Shown here piece after piece: positions 1-9,259 of a DNA stretch of 64,000 nucleotides (the first letter of the stretch is position 1; each line of letters opens with the position of its first letter). Under the pieces are notes generated by a model. The model worked only from the letters and a program-made list of their open reading frames with translations, searched no databases and had not been told where the DNA came from. The translations under genes and the position numbers were made by a program. The stretch is from Chromohalobacter canadensis (GTDB lineage Bacteria; Pseudomonadota; Gammaproteobacteria; Pseudomonadales; Halomonadaceae), in the NCBI RefSeq assembly GCF_034479555.1, contig NZ_CP140151.1, forward strand, positions 310,001-374,000, given 5' to 3'.

Positions 1-538
1 CGGGGAAACTCATCTGAATATCTGCCGCCGTGAAGTCGGGGCCGGCAAACCATGCATGCTCGCCGAGCGTCGTCTCCCAGAAAGCTAGATGGCGCTCGAT
101 CTCGGGGTCGAGAAACTTGGCTTGCACACCTTGGCCCAACTTGCCTGCCATCGGGCGCAGCAACGCCGGCATCGGCGGTTTACCCAGGCGTGAAAAGACT
201 AGATGCATCACCAACGGGGGCATGGCGGAGCCCTCGGCGTAATGCAGCCAGTAACGGTAGTCGCGGTGCTCGGGCGTCCCCACCGCCGGCGCCAGATGGC
301 CATCGTCGTAACGCTCGATCAAGTAGTCGATGATCGCCCCCGACTCGGCCACGGTCAGCCCCTCGTCGACGATCAGTGGCGCCTTGCCGAGCGGATGAAG
401 ACGCTTGAGACTCTCCGGCGCCAGCAATGTCTGCGGATCGCGATGATGGGTCACGAGCTCATAGGCCTGCTGCAGGGCTTCAAGTAACCAGACGATGCGT
501 AGCGAACGAGAGTTGTCGAGATGATGCACAGTAATCAT
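1..538 (-). CDS. Glutathione S-transferase family protein (3' end outside window)
   Basis: Reading leftward from ATG at 538 gives MITVHHLDNSRSLRIVWLLE, the thioredoxin-fold N-terminus typical of GSTs. It continues with LGKAPLIVDEG and the glutathione-contacting AESGAIIDYLI, then an all-helical C-terminal half that includes a GEHAWFAGPDFTAADIQMS segment, the usual GST N-capping region. About 179 codons are visible and the frame is still open at base 1, so only the last few dozen residues are missing. The family conjugates or uses reduced glutathione in detoxification. The substrate cannot be read from sequence. The gene stands upstream of nothing visible, and a terminator for the neighbouring minus-strand gene lies behind its start. 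Confidence 0.85.
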   Translation of the reverse strand, partial: MITVHHLDNSRSLRIVWLLEALQQAYELVTHHRDPQTLLAPESLKRLHPLGKAPLIVDEGLTVAESGAIIDYLIERYDDGHLAPAVGTPEHRDYRYWLHYAEGSAMPPLVMHLVFSRLGKPPMPALLRPMAGKLGQGVQAKFLDPEIERHLAFWETTLGEHAWFAGPDFTAADIQMSFP

Positions 539-631
539 GTGCGGCTCCATCGGGATGATAAAAGGTTGGGCCCACTCTATGCGGTAAGAGTTCCCGGGTC
601 TCACTGCCCTAGGCTAAGGCGTCGTGGCAAT

Positions 632-679
632 AAAAAACGCCACTCCTCCAGAGACCATAGCTCCAAAGGTAGTGGCGTT
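632..679 (-). terminator. Possible rho-independent terminator after the HlyU-like gene
   Basis: AACGCCACT at 636-644 pairs with AGTGGCGTT at 671-679, with a long 26-base loop. On the minus strand the stem is followed by a run of T (complement of 632-637). It lies 37 bases past the stop of the 716-1006 gene. The long loop lowers certainty. Confidence 0.45.
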
Positions 680-715
680 GGCAGTCGCATGCGCGAGAGC
701 GATGGATAGGAACGC

Positions 716-1006
716 TCAGCGATCCTCGAACATCTCGTCGCCGATATCATCGATATAGCGCTGGGCCTTGCGCAGCGTCAACTCGATACAGTCTTCGCGG
801 CTGGAGACGATATCCGAACGCTCGAAGCGGTATTCATGTGTCTCGCCGCCTTCGACGGGCTTGCGAATCCACCCGCTGACCCGGTACTGACCACCGACAT
901 CCTGCGGATCCGGTGTGATCAGATAACCTTCGTAGTCTGTCGCGGGTATTTCCTCGTCATTGGCATCGCTGCTGCCAAACAAGCCCTCGATGAGTCGTTT
1001 CAGCAT
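716..1006 (-). CDS. HlyU family protein
   Basis: A 96-residue protein starting MLKRLIEGLFGSS. It has the central YEGYLITPDPQDVGGQYRV and GWIRKP segments that resemble the HlyU family (small proteins named after the Vibrio hemolysin activator HlyU). The acidic, helical C-terminal third (DCIELTLRKAQRYIDDIGDE) also fits that family. An AGGAGG Shine-Dalgarno lies 5-6 bases before the ATG. It is 72 bases downstream of argG on the same strand and may be co-transcribed with it. The role of this family outside Vibrio is not established, and direct DNA binding is not evident from the sequence. Confidence 0.7.
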   Translation of the reverse strand: MLKRLIEGLFGSSDANDEEIPATDYEGYLITPDPQDVGGQYRVSGWIRKPVEGGETHEYRFERSDIVSSREDCIELTLRKAQRYIDDIGDEMFEDR

Positions 1007-1078
1007 GAAGCCTCCTGCGCACTGGCTATGCGTTGAACGCCGCCCGGCGGGGAGACGTTCGACGCGAGTGGATGCGGA

Positions 1079-2299
1079 TCAATTCGCATTGCGGCCTTTT
1101 GCCGCCGCGATGCGCAAACGCAAGGCATTGAGCTTGATGAAGCCTTCGGCGTCTTTCTGATCGTAGGCGCCTGCATCGTCCTCGAAGGTCGCGATGGAAG
1201 CATCGAACAGCGATTCCTCGGACTTGCGCCCGACCACGGTGGCACTGCCCTTGTAGAGCTTCATGCGTACCACGCCGTTGACGTTGCCCTGGGTCTCGTC
1301 GATGGCAGCCTGCAGCATCTTGCGCTCCGGGCTCCACCAGTAGCCGTTGTAGATGACTTCGGCGTACTTGGGCATCATCTCGTCCTTGAGGTGCGCGGCT
1401 TCGCGGTCGAGTGTCAGTGACTCGATAGCACGATGGGCGCGCAGCATGATGGTGCCACCCGGGGTTTCGTAGCAGCCACGCGACTTCATGCCCACATAGC
1501 GGTTCTCGACGATATCCAGACGCCCGATGCCATTGTCACCGCCGAGCTTGTTGAGCTTGGAAAGCACTTCATGGGGCTTGAGCGGCTCGCCGTCGATAGC
1601 CACGACATCGCCTTTCTCGAAGGTCAATTCGATATATGTCGGCGTCTCCGGCGCGGCCTCCGGCGACACGCTCCAACGCCACATGTCCTCTTCGGCTTCC
1701 GCCCACGGATCCTCGAGGATGCCGCCTTCGTAAGAAATATGCAGCAGGTTGGCGTCCATGGAATACGGCGATTTCTTCTTGCTCTTGGAGAAGTCGACCG
1801 GAATGTCGTGCTTCTCGCAATAATCCATCAACTTCTCACGGGAGTTGAGATCCCACTCACGCCACGGAGCAATCACCTGGACGCCGGGCTTCAATGCATA
1901 GGCACCGAGCTCGAAGCGTACCTGATCGTTGCCCTTGCCGGTGGCGCCGTGGGAAATGGCATCGGCCCCGGTTTCGTTGGCGATCTCGATCAAACGCTTG
2001 GCGATCAACGGCCGCGCGATGGAGGTCCCCAGCAGATATTCGCCTTCGTAGATCGTGTTGGCGCGGAACATCGGATAGACATAGTCGCGCACGAACTCTT
2101 CACGCAGGTCCTCGATATAGATTTCCTGGACGCCCAGGGCCTGTGCCTTGGTTCGCGCCGGCTCGACCTCTTCGCCCTGACCGATGTCGGCGGTAAACGT
2201 CACCACCTCGCAATCGTAGGTTTCCTGCAACCACTTGACGATGACGGACGTATCCAGGCCGCCGGAATAGGCGAGGACGACCTTGTTCACATCGGACAT
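1079..2299 (-). CDS. argG: Argininosuccinate synthase
   Basis: Joins citrulline and aspartate with ATP to make argininosuccinate, the seventh step of arginine synthesis. The protein begins [19 protein letters not shown], containing the N-type ATP pyrophosphatase loop SGGLDTS. It continues with the [15 protein letters not shown] and CYETPGG blocks of the family, for 406 residues in all, the normal length. The open frame extends 34 codons further upstream, but the ATG at 2299 has a well-placed AGGAG and matches the conserved N-terminus, so it is preferred. It is divergent from rnt, with about 210 bases of shared upstream region. argF, the preceding pathway step, lies 1.6 kb away on the other strand. 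Confidence 0.97.
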   Translation of the reverse strand: MSDVNKVVLAYSGGLDTSVIVKWLQETYDCEVVTFTADIGQGEEVEPARTKAQALGVQEIYIEDLREEFVRDYVYPMFRANTIYEGEYLLGTSIARPLIAKRLIEIANETGADAISHGATGKGNDQVRFELGAYALKPGVQVIAPWREWDLNSREKLMDYCEKHDIPVDFSKSKKKSPYSMDANLLHISYEGGILEDPWAEAEEDMWRWSVSPEAAPETPTYIELTFEKGDVVAIDGEPLKPHEVLSKLNKLGGDNGIGRLDIVENRYVGMKSRGCYETPGGTIMLRAHRAIESLTLDREAAHLKDEMMPKYAEVIYNGYWWSPERKMLQAAIDETQGNVNGVVRMKLYKGSATVVGRKSEESLFDASIATFEDDAGAYDQKDAEGFIKLNALRLRIAAAKGRNAN

Positions 2300-2509
2300 G
2301 CGGGACTCCTGAAAAGATGGATATTGATCGAATGGTTCGGCTGCGCGAACACAGCGAGAAAACGTTTCCCGATTATAGCGCCGAGCGAAGCTGACGAACA
2401 CCGAGCGGCGGGACGTCGAGGGGCGAAAATGCTACACTCGCTGCCACTTTGTCGCCCCGCCCCGGGTGTGGCGACGCTATCGAGACCGCATCGGGATGGG
2501 AGCAAAAGC

Positions 2510-3175
2510 ATGAGCGACGGCCAGGCACGCGATTTGATGGCTCAACGTTTTCGAGGCTTTCTCCCTGTCGTCGTCGATCTGGAAACCGGTGGTTTCAACG
2601 CCCAGAGCGACGCCTTGCTCGAGATCGCCGCCGTGACCCTGACCATGGACGAGCAGGGCAACCTGATACCTGATACCACGCATGCCTTCCACGTCAAACC
2701 CTTCGACGGGGCTAATATCGAGCAGGCCGCACTGGACTTCACCGGCATCGACCTGGATAGCCCACTGCGCCAGCAAGTGGCATTGAACGAGCACGACGCG
2801 CTGGGCGAAATCTTCAAGCCGGTGCGCAAGGCGATAAAGGCCAACCAGTGCACTCGCGCCATTCTGGTCGGCCATAACGCTGCTTTCGATCAGGGCTTCT
2901 TGAATGCCGCCATCGAGCGCAACGGCATCAAGCGCAACCCTTTTCACCCATTCTCGTGTTTCGATACCGCCACGCTCGGCGGCTTGATCTACGGCCAGAC
3001 CGTGCTTGCACGCGCCTGCCGCGCGGCGGGCATCAAGTTCGATAACGACTCGGCACACTCAGCCCGTTACGACACCGAACGCACCGCCGAGTTATTCTGT
3101 GCCATGGTCAACCGCTACAAGGATCTCGGCGGCTGGGAGCTGGCCCAGAAGGAACAGAGCATGGACGAGGACTGA
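2510..3175 (+). CDS. rnt: Ribonuclease T
   Basis: A 3'-to-5' exoribonuclease that trims the ends of tRNA and other stable RNAs and takes part in CCA turnover of tRNA. The 221-residue protein has all DEDDh exonuclease motifs: VVDLETGGF (first D and E), [11 protein letters not shown] (second D) and [14 protein letters not shown] (the H and last D). The frame is open for 359 codons further upstream, but that stretch is antisense to argG. The ATG at 2510, [17 protein letters not shown], matches the usual N-terminus. It ends just before a shared terminator with grxD. Confidence 0.93.
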   Translation: MSDGQARDLMAQRFRGFLPVVVDLETGGFNAQSDALLEIAAVTLTMDEQGNLIPDTTHAFHVKPFDGANIEQAALDFTGIDLDSPLRQQVALNEHDALGEIFKPVRKAIKANQCTRAILVGHNAAFDQGFLNAAIERNGIKRNPFHPFSCFDTATLGGLIYGQTVLARACRAAGIKFDNDSAHSARYDTERTAELFCAMVNRYKDLGGWELAQKEQSMDED

Positions 3176-3210
3176 CGCGGCACGTCATTACTCGCGTGCC
3201 ACTCATACAA

Positions 3211-3240
3211 AAGCCCTGCCAATGTTCATCGACAGGGCTT
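3211..3240. terminator. Bidirectional hairpin between rnt and grxD
   Basis: AAGCCCTG (3211-3218) and CAGGGCTT (3233-3240) form a perfect 8-bp stem with a 14-base loop between two convergent genes. The A-rich left flank gives a short U-run on the minus strand. Confidence 0.5.
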
Positions 3241-3287
3241 CTCGATGCGCCGGCGCCCTCCCTGGGAAGAACGCCCGACTCAACGCC

Positions 3288-3626
3288 TCACTCTTGTTCG
3301 GTTTCGGCGTTGGCTGCGGCTGCCTTGATTAGCTTCTCCAACTCACCGCTTTCGTACATTTCCACGATGATGTCGCAGCCGCCAACCAGTTCGCCATTGA
3401 CCCACAACTGCGGAAAGGTCGGCCAGTTGGCGTATTTGGGCAATTCGGTACGAATGTCCGGATTGTCGAGAATGTTGACGAAGGCGAAACGCTCACCGCA
3501 CGCCATGACCGCCTGTACCGCCTGGGCGGAGAAGCCGCACTGCGGCAGTTGGGGCGTGCCTTTCATGTAGAGCAGAATCGTGTTTTCGCCGATTTGCTGC
3601 TGGATGTTCTCGAGAGTCGTGCTCAT
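3288..3626 (-). CDS. grxD: Monothiol glutaredoxin (Grx4 type)
   Basis: A 112-residue protein starting MSTTLENIQQQIGENTILLYMKG. It has the diagnostic CGFS active site in TPQLPQCGFSAQAVQ and the LPKYANWPTFPQLWVNGELVGG segment that binds glutathione. Monothiol glutaredoxins of this class carry a glutathione-ligated [2Fe-2S] cluster with BolA and take part in iron-sulfur transfer rather than disulfide reduction. The frame extends 39 codons upstream of the chosen ATG without family similarity. The C-terminus ends in an Ala/Glu-rich tail. Confidence 0.93.
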   Translation of the reverse strand: MSTTLENIQQQIGENTILLYMKGTPQLPQCGFSAQAVQAVMACGERFAFVNILDNPDIRTELPKYANWPTFPQLWVNGELVGGCDIIVEMYESGELEKLIKAAAANAETEQE

Positions 3627-3903
3627 CTCAGTTTCCTCACGCGGGGCGGCTTGCCATTGCCGGCACCGCCGCAATACGTCGGGTGAATGTACGTCCATTC
3701 TACTGATGGCGCGCGCCGAAAACAGCCCTCGTAACGCCGACATTGCGCCTTTCCGGCAGCCTGGCTAGGATGGTCGACTTTCCGCACGGCCCGCATGTCG
3801 CCCTTGCAAGGCCGAGCGTCGCAGAAAGCCGGGCCCCGAGGCGCGTCTTGGCTGTGACGCTCAAGCGCTTTCATCGGTGGGCGTCGTCGCCCTGATATGC
3901 CGT

Positions 3904-3937
3904 GGATCACATATGAAAGCGGATCACATTTGAAAGG
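3904..3937 (+). repeat. Tandem 17-bp repeat in the argF leader
   Basis: Two copies of a 17-base unit (3904-3920 and 3921-3937) match at 15 of 17 positions and end 9 bases before the argF start codon. Each copy carries GGATCACAT and TGAAAG; the second copy forms the left part of the ribosome binding site TGAAAGGAGCG. Confidence 0.75.
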
Positions 3938-3946
3938 AGCGTCGCC

Positions 3947-4867
3947 ATGGCCACACGCCACTTCTTGACCTTGCTCGACTTGTCACCCGAGGAACTTAGC
4001 CACCTCATTCAGCGTGCGATCACGATCAAGAACCGTCTCAAAGCGCAAGGGCCGACCTATACGCCCTTCACCAATCGCACCCTGGCGATGTTTTTCGAGA
4101 AGTCCTCGACGCGCACGCGGGTTTCCTTCGAAACCGCCATGGCACATTTCGGCGGCCATGCGCTTTTCCTCTCGCCGCGCGATACGCAACTCGGACGCGG
4201 CGAGCCGATCGGCGACACCGCCCGCGTGCTCGCCGAGATGGTGGACATCGTCATGATCCGCACCTTCTCGCATGCCGGGCTCGAAGAATATGCCGCCGCC
4301 AGCCAGATTCCGGTCATCAACGCATTGACCGACGACTATCACCCTTGCCAGTTGCTGGCCGATGTCATGACCTGGACCGAATGCCGCGGATCGGTGAAAG
4401 GCAAGACCGCGGTCTGGATCGGTGACGGCAACAACATGTGTCATTCGTGGATCAATGCCGCACGACAGTTCGATTTCCAGCTGCGCATCTGCTGTCCGCC
4501 AGGCTACGAGCCGAATGCCGACCTCGTGGCGGCCGCTGGTGATCGCGTAGAGATATCGCACGACCCACAGCAGGCGGTACAAGGTGCGGAGCTGATTACC
4601 ACGGACGTCTGGGCCTCGATGGGCCAGGAAGAGGAGCAAGCCAAGCGCGAGCGGAATTTCACCGGCTTTCAGGTCACCGAGGCATTGCTCGACCGTGCCG
4701 TCGATAGTGCGCTGTTCCTACATTGCTTGCCCGCGCATCGCGGCGAGGAAATCAGCACGACTCTGCTCGACGACCCGCGTGCAGTGGTATGGCAAGAAGC
4801 CGGCAATCGCCTGCACGCCCAGAAGGCCTTGATCGAATTCCTCCTGCTCGGAAAGGTCGACGAATAA
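3947..4867 (+). CDS. argF: Ornithine carbamoyltransferase
   Basis: Transfers the carbamoyl group to ornithine to make citrulline in arginine synthesis. The 306-residue protein has the carbamoyl-phosphate loop [14 protein letters not shown], the HPCQ element ([12 protein letters not shown]) and the ornithine-loop [12 protein letters not shown]; all family hallmarks are intact. GGAG 8-10 bases before the ATG fits. Length agrees with the anabolic enzymes of pseudomonads and halomonads. A near-perfect tandem repeat directly precedes its ribosome binding site, and a strong terminator follows. Confidence 0.96.
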   Translation: MATRHFLTLLDLSPEELSHLIQRAITIKNRLKAQGPTYTPFTNRTLAMFFEKSSTRTRVSFETAMAHFGGHALFLSPRDTQLGRGEPIGDTARVLAEMVDIVMIRTFSHAGLEEYAAASQIPVINALTDDYHPCQLLADVMTWTECRGSVKGKTAVWIGDGNNMCHSWINAARQFDFQLRICCPPGYEPNADLVAAAGDRVEISHDPQQAVQGAELITTDVWASMGQEEEQAKRERNFTGFQVTEALLDRAVDSALFLHCLPAHRGEEISTTLLDDPRAVVWQEAGNRLHAQKALIEFLLLGKVDE

Positions 4868-4895
4868 CCCACTGACATGCCACGTCCATCGCAAG

Positions 4896-4930
4896 AAACG
4901 ATGCTGCCTGGTCGGCATCGTTTCCTTTCT
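4896..4930 (+). terminator. Rho-independent terminator of argF
   Basis: AAACGATGC (4896-4904) pairs with GCATCGTTT (4915-4923), the stem extends inward by two more pairs, and a pyrimidine-rich TTTCCTTTCTTT follows. Confidence 0.75.
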
Positions 4931-5279
4931 TTCCGCGACACTTTGCGCTGATTTTTAACGCCGTATGGCCGAGCGCCGGCCGTCTTCGTACAAAGCCTCG
5001 CGCACACGACCGCTAGATAGCCCTTCCTGTAACTTCACTACCACGGCATCACCCTACCCGACACCCCGCTTTACGACGAAGCTACTCGCTGGAGCGCTTC
5101 CAACGCCCCGCGAACGTTGATTTTTTACTACCCGAGCGTCGCCAATGTCTACGTTGACGCAACCCCGTCAAAGGCCGACTTTTCTCTTTACGAGCCCCGT
5201 GCTCACAGGCTTCGTGCCTTGCCGTCAGCGCACGGTATATATGCCTTTCATCGAGTCGAGAAAACGCTAGGAGAACAGC
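4931..5279. other. Intergenic stretch without a recognised gene
   Basis: No open frame here has a plausible start, codon pattern or recognisable product. A short AACG/CGTT stem followed by six T residues near 5110-5125 could end a small plus-strand RNA, but it is too weak to call. GGAG-type ribosome binding sequence for the next small gene appears only at the right end. Confidence 0.4.
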
Positions 5280-5453
5280 ATGTTCCTCATCGAACAACGC
5301 GACGACGAACGTACCATCGAATGCCCGGCGTGCAGCGCCAGCGAGACGATCAATGACGACGAGCGCCTGCAAGCCTTCGAAGAGCGCCATGCCGAGGACG
5401 GCATGCAATACCGATGCCTGGAATGCGGCGCCAGCGGCCCCGCCAGCCCTTGA
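5280..5453 (+). CDS. Small zinc-ribbon protein, Lar-like
   Basis: A 57-residue ORF starting MFLIEQRDDERTIECPACSA with an AGGAG placed 7 bases before its ATG. It contains two CxxC knuckles, CPAC near residue 15 and CLEC near residue 47, separated by a charged helical linker. The second knuckle reads CLECGASGP. This C-x2-C, then C-x2-CGA-x-GP layout resembles the small zinc-ribbon proteins of the phage Lar (restriction alleviation) and Com types. That resemblance is inferred from the motif only. It is transcribed toward tRNA-Ala and has no obvious operon partner. Function unknown. Confidence 0.65.
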   Translation: MFLIEQRDDERTIECPACSASETINDDERLQAFEERHAEDGMQYRCLECGASGPASP

Positions 5454-5494
5454 GGGAAGACATTGCCGGCGACCGCTCGCCATTGAGCAACCTA

Positions 5495-5530
5495 CAAAAA
5501 AAAGCCGTCGACGCAATGCGTCGACGGCTT
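5495..5530 (-). terminator. Terminator of the tRNA-Ala gene
   Basis: A perfect 13-bp stem (5502-5514 with 5518-5530) closed by a 3-base loop. On the minus strand it is followed by a run of T (complement of 5495-5503). It lies 16 bases past the tRNA CCA end. It may also act on the 57-codon gene from the other side. Confidence 0.85.
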
Positions 5531-5545
5531 GATATCAGGCGGATA

Positions 5546-5621
5546 TGGTGGAGCCTAGCGGGTTCGAACCGCTGACCTCAACACTGCCAGTGTTGCGCTC
5601 TCCCAACTGAGCTAAGGCCCC
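5546..5621 (-). tRNA. tRNA-Ala (GGC)
   Basis: A 76-base cloverleaf with encoded CCA (complement of TGG at 5546-5548). The anticodon loop is CTGGCAG, so the anticodon is GGC, within a CAACA/TGTTG stem. The T arm holds GGTTCGAACC. The acceptor stem starts GGGGCCT and pairs with AGGCTCC, which puts the alanine identity wobble G3:U70 in place. A perfect terminator follows. Confidence 0.97.
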
Positions 5622-5913
5622 ATGTCGATATCGCATCGTGCGATGCGTTTATCCACTTGCCAAGGGATATATCCGTAATAGTGCCCTTGGAACGCTGCGT
5701 ATACTACGGTCGCCACCCATCCATGTCAATGCGTGCGTATCACGCGCGGAAGTGCAAAACCCACGGCAGCATAAAGCCAACATTACTGTTAAGTTGATTA
5801 AGCACATCGCTACCATCACATAGCGCATTGAGCTGAAGCATTACATAATGGCCACAACATAAGGCCAACATGACCTTTATTTCGTTAACCGGCGATTGAT
5901 TGCAGGAGTTCCC

Positions 5914-6558
5914 TTGATCAAGGTTCTTGTCGCTGATGATCACCATCTGGTTCGCACCAGTATTGCCCGCATGCTGGATTCCGAAGACGGTTTGCAGGTT
6001 ATCGCCGAAGCCGTCGATGGCGAAGAAGCCGTCAACATGGCACGTGAACTGCGGCCCGACATCGTATTGATGGATATACGCATGCCCGGTATCGGTGGAC
6101 TCGAAGCCACGCGCAAGATCATGCGCGGCATGTCGGACATCAAGGTCGTGATCGTGACAGCATTCCTCGAAGAAGCGTTTGCCCAGCGCCTCATGGATGC
6201 CGGCGCCGCCGGGTTCATCAGCAAGGGCACGGAACTCGATGAAATGGTTCGCGCGATCCGCGCCATCTTCGGGGGGCAGCGCTACATCAGCCCGGATATT
6301 GCCCAGAAGGTCGTGCTGTCCAAGATAGGCTCACAGGACAATCCATTCGACCAACTCTCACATCGCGAGCTGCAGGTGACGATGATGATTGTCAACTGCC
6401 AGAAGGTCAGCGATATCTCTGACCGGCTCTTCCTGAGCCCCAAGACCGTCAACACGTATCGCTATCGCATTTTCGAAAAGCTTAATGTGCAATCCGATGT
6501 CGAGCTCACCCACCTGGGGCTGCGTTACGGCTTGATAGACGGCTACGAAGCCTCCTGA
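5914..6558 (+). CDS. gacA: GacA/UvrY response regulator
   Basis: Response regulator of the GacS/GacA (BarA/UvrY) system, which activates small RNAs that titrate CsrA/RsmA. The 214-residue protein has a receiver domain with VADDHHLVRT, phosphoacceptor D54 in VLMDIRMPG and a conserved lysine in FISKG. A LuxR-type helix-turn-helix (LSHRELQ, LFLSPKTVNTYRYRIFEKL) follows. An ATG six codons upstream lacks a ribosome binding site, whereas TTG at 5914 has GCAGGAG seven bases before it and gives the family N-terminus MIKVLVADDH, so TTG is preferred. It is upstream of uvrC, the classical arrangement. Confidence 0.92.
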   Translation: MIKVLVADDHHLVRTSIARMLDSEDGLQVIAEAVDGEEAVNMARELRPDIVLMDIRMPGIGGLEATRKIMRGMSDIKVVIVTAFLEEAFAQRLMDAGAAGFISKGTELDEMVRAIRAIFGGQRYISPDIAQKVVLSKIGSQDNPFDQLSHRELQVTMMIVNCQKVSDISDRLFLSPKTVNTYRYRIFEKLNVQSDVELTHLGLRYGLIDGYEAS

Positions 6559-6654
6559 TATCGAGTTGCACCGGCGCCGTGACGCGAGTCTCCGGTGCCC
6601 CTTTCCCTTTGATACACTAGCGGGCATGACCGACTCAACGAATGTCCCGCGCCC

Positions 6655-8469
6655 ATGAGCTTCGATGCCAAACACTTTCTAAAGACGGTTTCCGAGTCGC
6701 CCGGCGTGTACCGCATGCTGGATACCGACGGCGAGATCTTGTATGTAGGCAAGGCCAAGCGGCTCAAGGCACGTCTCGCCAGCTATTTTCGCGGTGCGCT
6801 CAACACCAAGACGCAAGCCCTGGTCGGCCGCATCGCGGATATTCAGGTCACCATCACGCGCACCGAGACCGAGGCGCTACTGCTCGAGCAGACGCTCATA
6901 AAGGAGCAGCGGCCGCCGTACAATATCCTATTGCGCGACGATAAATCCTATCCTTTTATCTTCGTCTCGGATCGCCATCCTTATCCCGCGCTCGAGTTCA
7001 AACGCGCGCGCGGGAAACGCGGCGACGGTCGCTATCTGGGCCCCTTCCCCAGCACGACCGCCGTCCGCGAGAGTCTAGCGTTGGTGCAGAAGATATTTCG
7101 TATCCGCAATTGCGAGGACAGCGTCTTCGCCCATCGCACAAGGCCTTGTCTTCAGTACCAGATACAACGCTGCAGCGCGCCCTGTGTCGACTATATCGGC
7201 CGCGAGGAATACCAGCGCGACATCGACCACGCCATCATGGCCCTGGACGGGCGCAGCGAGCAGGTGACCGCGCAACTCACCCAGGACATGGAAGCCGCCA
7301 GCCAAGCGCTGGACTTCGAGGAAGCGGGACGTCTTCGCGATCAGATTCAGCAACTGCGCCGCCTGCAGGAGCGTCAGATCGTCGACACTGGCGATGGCGA
7401 TGCCGATATCTTTGCCCTCGCCGAGCGTCCCGGCGGCGTCTGCATCAGCGCTCTGAGCGTACGTGGTGGACGCATGCTCGGGGCACGCCACCACATGCCG
7501 CAAAACGGCCTGGACCTGACGGCGGAAGAATTACTCGGCGCGTTCATCAGTCATTATTACCTAGGCCATGATCGCGACATCCCAAGCGAGGTCATCACGG
7601 CCCTGCCACTTGTGGATGCCGATGTCATTCAGGCCGCACTCTCCGAACGTGCCGGCAAACGCATCCGTGTGGCGCATCAGGTACGCGGTCATCGCGCCCA
7701 ATGGCTGCGCCTGGCCGACACCAATGCCGAACAGCACCTCACCAGCCAGTTGGCCAACCGCTCGCAACTGGCCAAACGCTTCGATGCCTTGCGCGAGGCG
7801 CTCGACCTTGAGGAGCCCCCGACGCGCCTGGAGTGTTTTGACATCAGTCATAGCCACGGCGAGGCGACGGTCGCCTCTTGTGTGGTCTTCGATCAGGATG
7901 GACCGGTCAAGTCCGATTATCGGCGTTTCAACATCGAAGGCGTCGCGGCGGGCGACGATTACGCGGCCATGCGCCAAGCGCTGACGCGCCGCTATAAGCG
8001 CCTGGTGCAGGACGAAAGCAAACTGCCTGACGTCCTTATCGTCGATGGCGGCAAGGGGCAGCTCAACATGGCGCGCGAGGTGCTCGAGGAGGTCGGCATC
8101 ACGAACACTCACCTGCTCGGCGTCGCCAAGGGTACGACACGCAAGCCCGGCCTTGAGACATTGTTCCTGGAAACCGTCGACAATGCGTTATCGCTCGATA
8201 GCGCCTCTCCCGGGTTGCACCTGATCCAGCATATTCGCGACGAGGCACACCGCTTTGCGATTACCGGGCATCGCCAGCAGCGTGACAAGCAACGCCGCAC
8301 TTCGACCCTACAGGACATTCCCGGTGTCGGTCCCAAGCGCCGTCGAGAGTTGTTACGCTTCTTCGGCGGGCTCCAGGGCGTCCGCCAGGCCAGCCGCGAT
8401 GAACTGGCCCGCGTGCCCGGCATCAGCGCCCAAATGGCCACGACCATTCATCAGGCCTTGCATGGATGA
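6655..8469 (+). CDS. uvrC: Excinuclease ABC subunit C
   Basis: Makes both incisions in nucleotide excision repair after UvrA and UvrB locate damage. The 604-residue protein has an N-terminal GIY-YIG nuclease (SPGVYRM...ILYVGKAKRLKARL, about residues 13-90). A UVR motif that binds UvrB lies around residues 205-240 (SQALDFEEAGRLRDQIQQL). The RNase H-like 5' nuclease carries ECFDISHSHGE and LIVDGGKGQL, and a pair of helix-hairpin-helix motifs ends the protein (LQDIPGVGPKRRRELLRFFG). It lies between gacA and pgsA, as in pseudomonads and enterics. Confidence 0.97.
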   Translation: MSFDAKHFLKTVSESPGVYRMLDTDGEILYVGKAKRLKARLASYFRGALNTKTQALVGRIADIQVTITRTETEALLLEQTLIKEQRPPYNILLRDDKSYPFIFVSDRHPYPALEFKRARGKRGDGRYLGPFPSTTAVRESLALVQKIFRIRNCEDSVFAHRTRPCLQYQIQRCSAPCVDYIGREEYQRDIDHAIMALDGRSEQVTAQLTQDMEAASQALDFEEAGRLRDQIQQLRRLQERQIVDTGDGDADIFALAERPGGVCISALSVRGGRMLGARHHMPQNGLDLTAEELLGAFISHYYLGHDRDIPSEVITALPLVDADVIQAALSERAGKRIRVAHQVRGHRAQWLRLADTNAEQHLTSQLANRSQLAKRFDALREALDLEEPPTRLECFDISHSHGEATVASCVVFDQDGPVKSDYRRFNIEGVAAGDDYAAMRQALTRRYKRLVQDESKLPDVLIVDGGKGQLNMAREVLEEVGITNTHLLGVAKGTTRKPGLETLFLETVDNALSLDSASPGLHLIQHIRDEAHRFAITGHRQQRDKQRRTSTLQDIPGVGPKRRRELLRFFGGLQGVRQASRDELARVPGISAQMATTIHQALHG

Positions 8470-8533
8470 GCCATGAACGGAAAGATACAATGGCACGACG
8501 ATCTCATTCACCAGTCAGGACTTACATCGCTCG

Positions 8534-9082
8534 ATGAACATCCCCAACTTATTGACGCTTGCTCGAATCGTGTGCATTCCCTTGCTGGTGATCGCCTTCT
8601 ATCTCCCTTATTCCTGGAGCATGCTCCTGTGCGCGGGGTTGTTCGGGCTCGCTGCTATGACCGACTGGCTCGATGGTTACCTGGCTCGTCGCTGGAATCA
8701 GAGCACCCCCTTCGGCGCCTTTCTCGACCCGGTAGCGGACAAGCTCATGGTCGCCGTCGCCCTCGCGCTCCTGATCGAACGTTTCGACGCCGTGTGGCTG
8801 ACACTGCCAGGCCTGGTCATCATTGGCCGGGAAATCGTCATCTCAGCGCTACGCGAGTGGATGGCGGAAATCGGCAAGCGTGGTAGTGTTGCCGTCTCCT
8901 GGATAGGAAAACTGAAGACCACTCTGCAGATGGTCTCGCTATTGCTGTTGCTCGGATTCGCGCCTGGCTCGATGATCGCCAACCTGGGCGTCGTTCTGCT
9001 TTATGTCTCCGCCGCGCTGACGCTGTGGTCGATGTTCCAGTACCTGCGCGCAGCGTGGCCGGAATTGACGCGCTCCATGTGA
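8534..9082 (+). CDS. pgsA: CDP-diacylglycerol--glycerol-3-phosphate 3-phosphatidyltransferase
   Basis: Makes phosphatidylglycerol phosphate, the committed step of acidic phospholipid synthesis, in the inner membrane. The 182-residue protein starts [19 protein letters not shown] and has the full CDP-alcohol phosphotransferase signature [13 protein letters not shown] then [11 protein letters not shown]. Several hydrophobic helices follow, e.g. [12 protein letters not shown] and [13 protein letters not shown]. It is third in the gacA-uvrC-pgsA group and is followed by tRNA genes with their own promoter. Confidence 0.95.
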   Translation: MNIPNLLTLARIVCIPLLVIAFYLPYSWSMLLCAGLFGLAAMTDWLDGYLARRWNQSTPFGAFLDPVADKLMVAVALALLIERFDAVWLTLPGLVIIGREIVISALREWMAEIGKRGSVAVSWIGKLKTTLQMVSLLLLLGFAPGSMIANLGVVLLYVSAALTLWSMFQYLRAAWPELTRSM

Positions 9083-9115
9083 GCGTTATTTTTACTTTGA
9101 AGAGAACATAAACGT

Positions 9116-9143
9116 TTGACATTCACAGACTTATCCCTATAAT
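9116..9143 (+). promoter_or_regulatory. Sigma-70 promoter of the tRNA-Gly-Cys-Leu genes
   Basis: TTGACA (9116-9121) and TATAAT (9138-9143), both perfect consensus hexamers, are separated by 16 bases. The tRNA-Gly gene starts 16 bases downstream of the -10 box. Confidence 0.88.
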
Positions 9144-9158
9144 ACGTCCTCGAGTTCG

Positions 9159-9233
9159 GCGGGAATAGCTCAGTGGTAGAGCATCGCCTTGCCAAGGCGA
9201 GGGTCGCGAGTTCGAATCTCGTTTCCCGCTCCA
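9159..9233 (+). tRNA. tRNA-Gly (GCC)
   Basis: A 75-base cloverleaf starting GCGGGAATAGC and ending in encoded CCA. The anticodon loop is CTTGCCA, so the anticodon is GCC. The T arm is GTTCGAATC. Acceptor stem GCGGGAA pairs with TTCCCGC. It is first in a three-tRNA cluster. Confidence 0.97.
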
Positions 9234-9259
9234 GAACTTAAGAGTATTGGAATGGTCAA

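Noticed and set aside
1433..2509. 359-codon N-terminal extension of the RNase T frame
   Set aside because: It is antisense to argG; RNase T starts at 2510 with its known N-terminus.
5110..5140. Possible small RNA terminator
   Set aside because: A 4-bp stem with a T-run only; no promoter or conserved structure visible.
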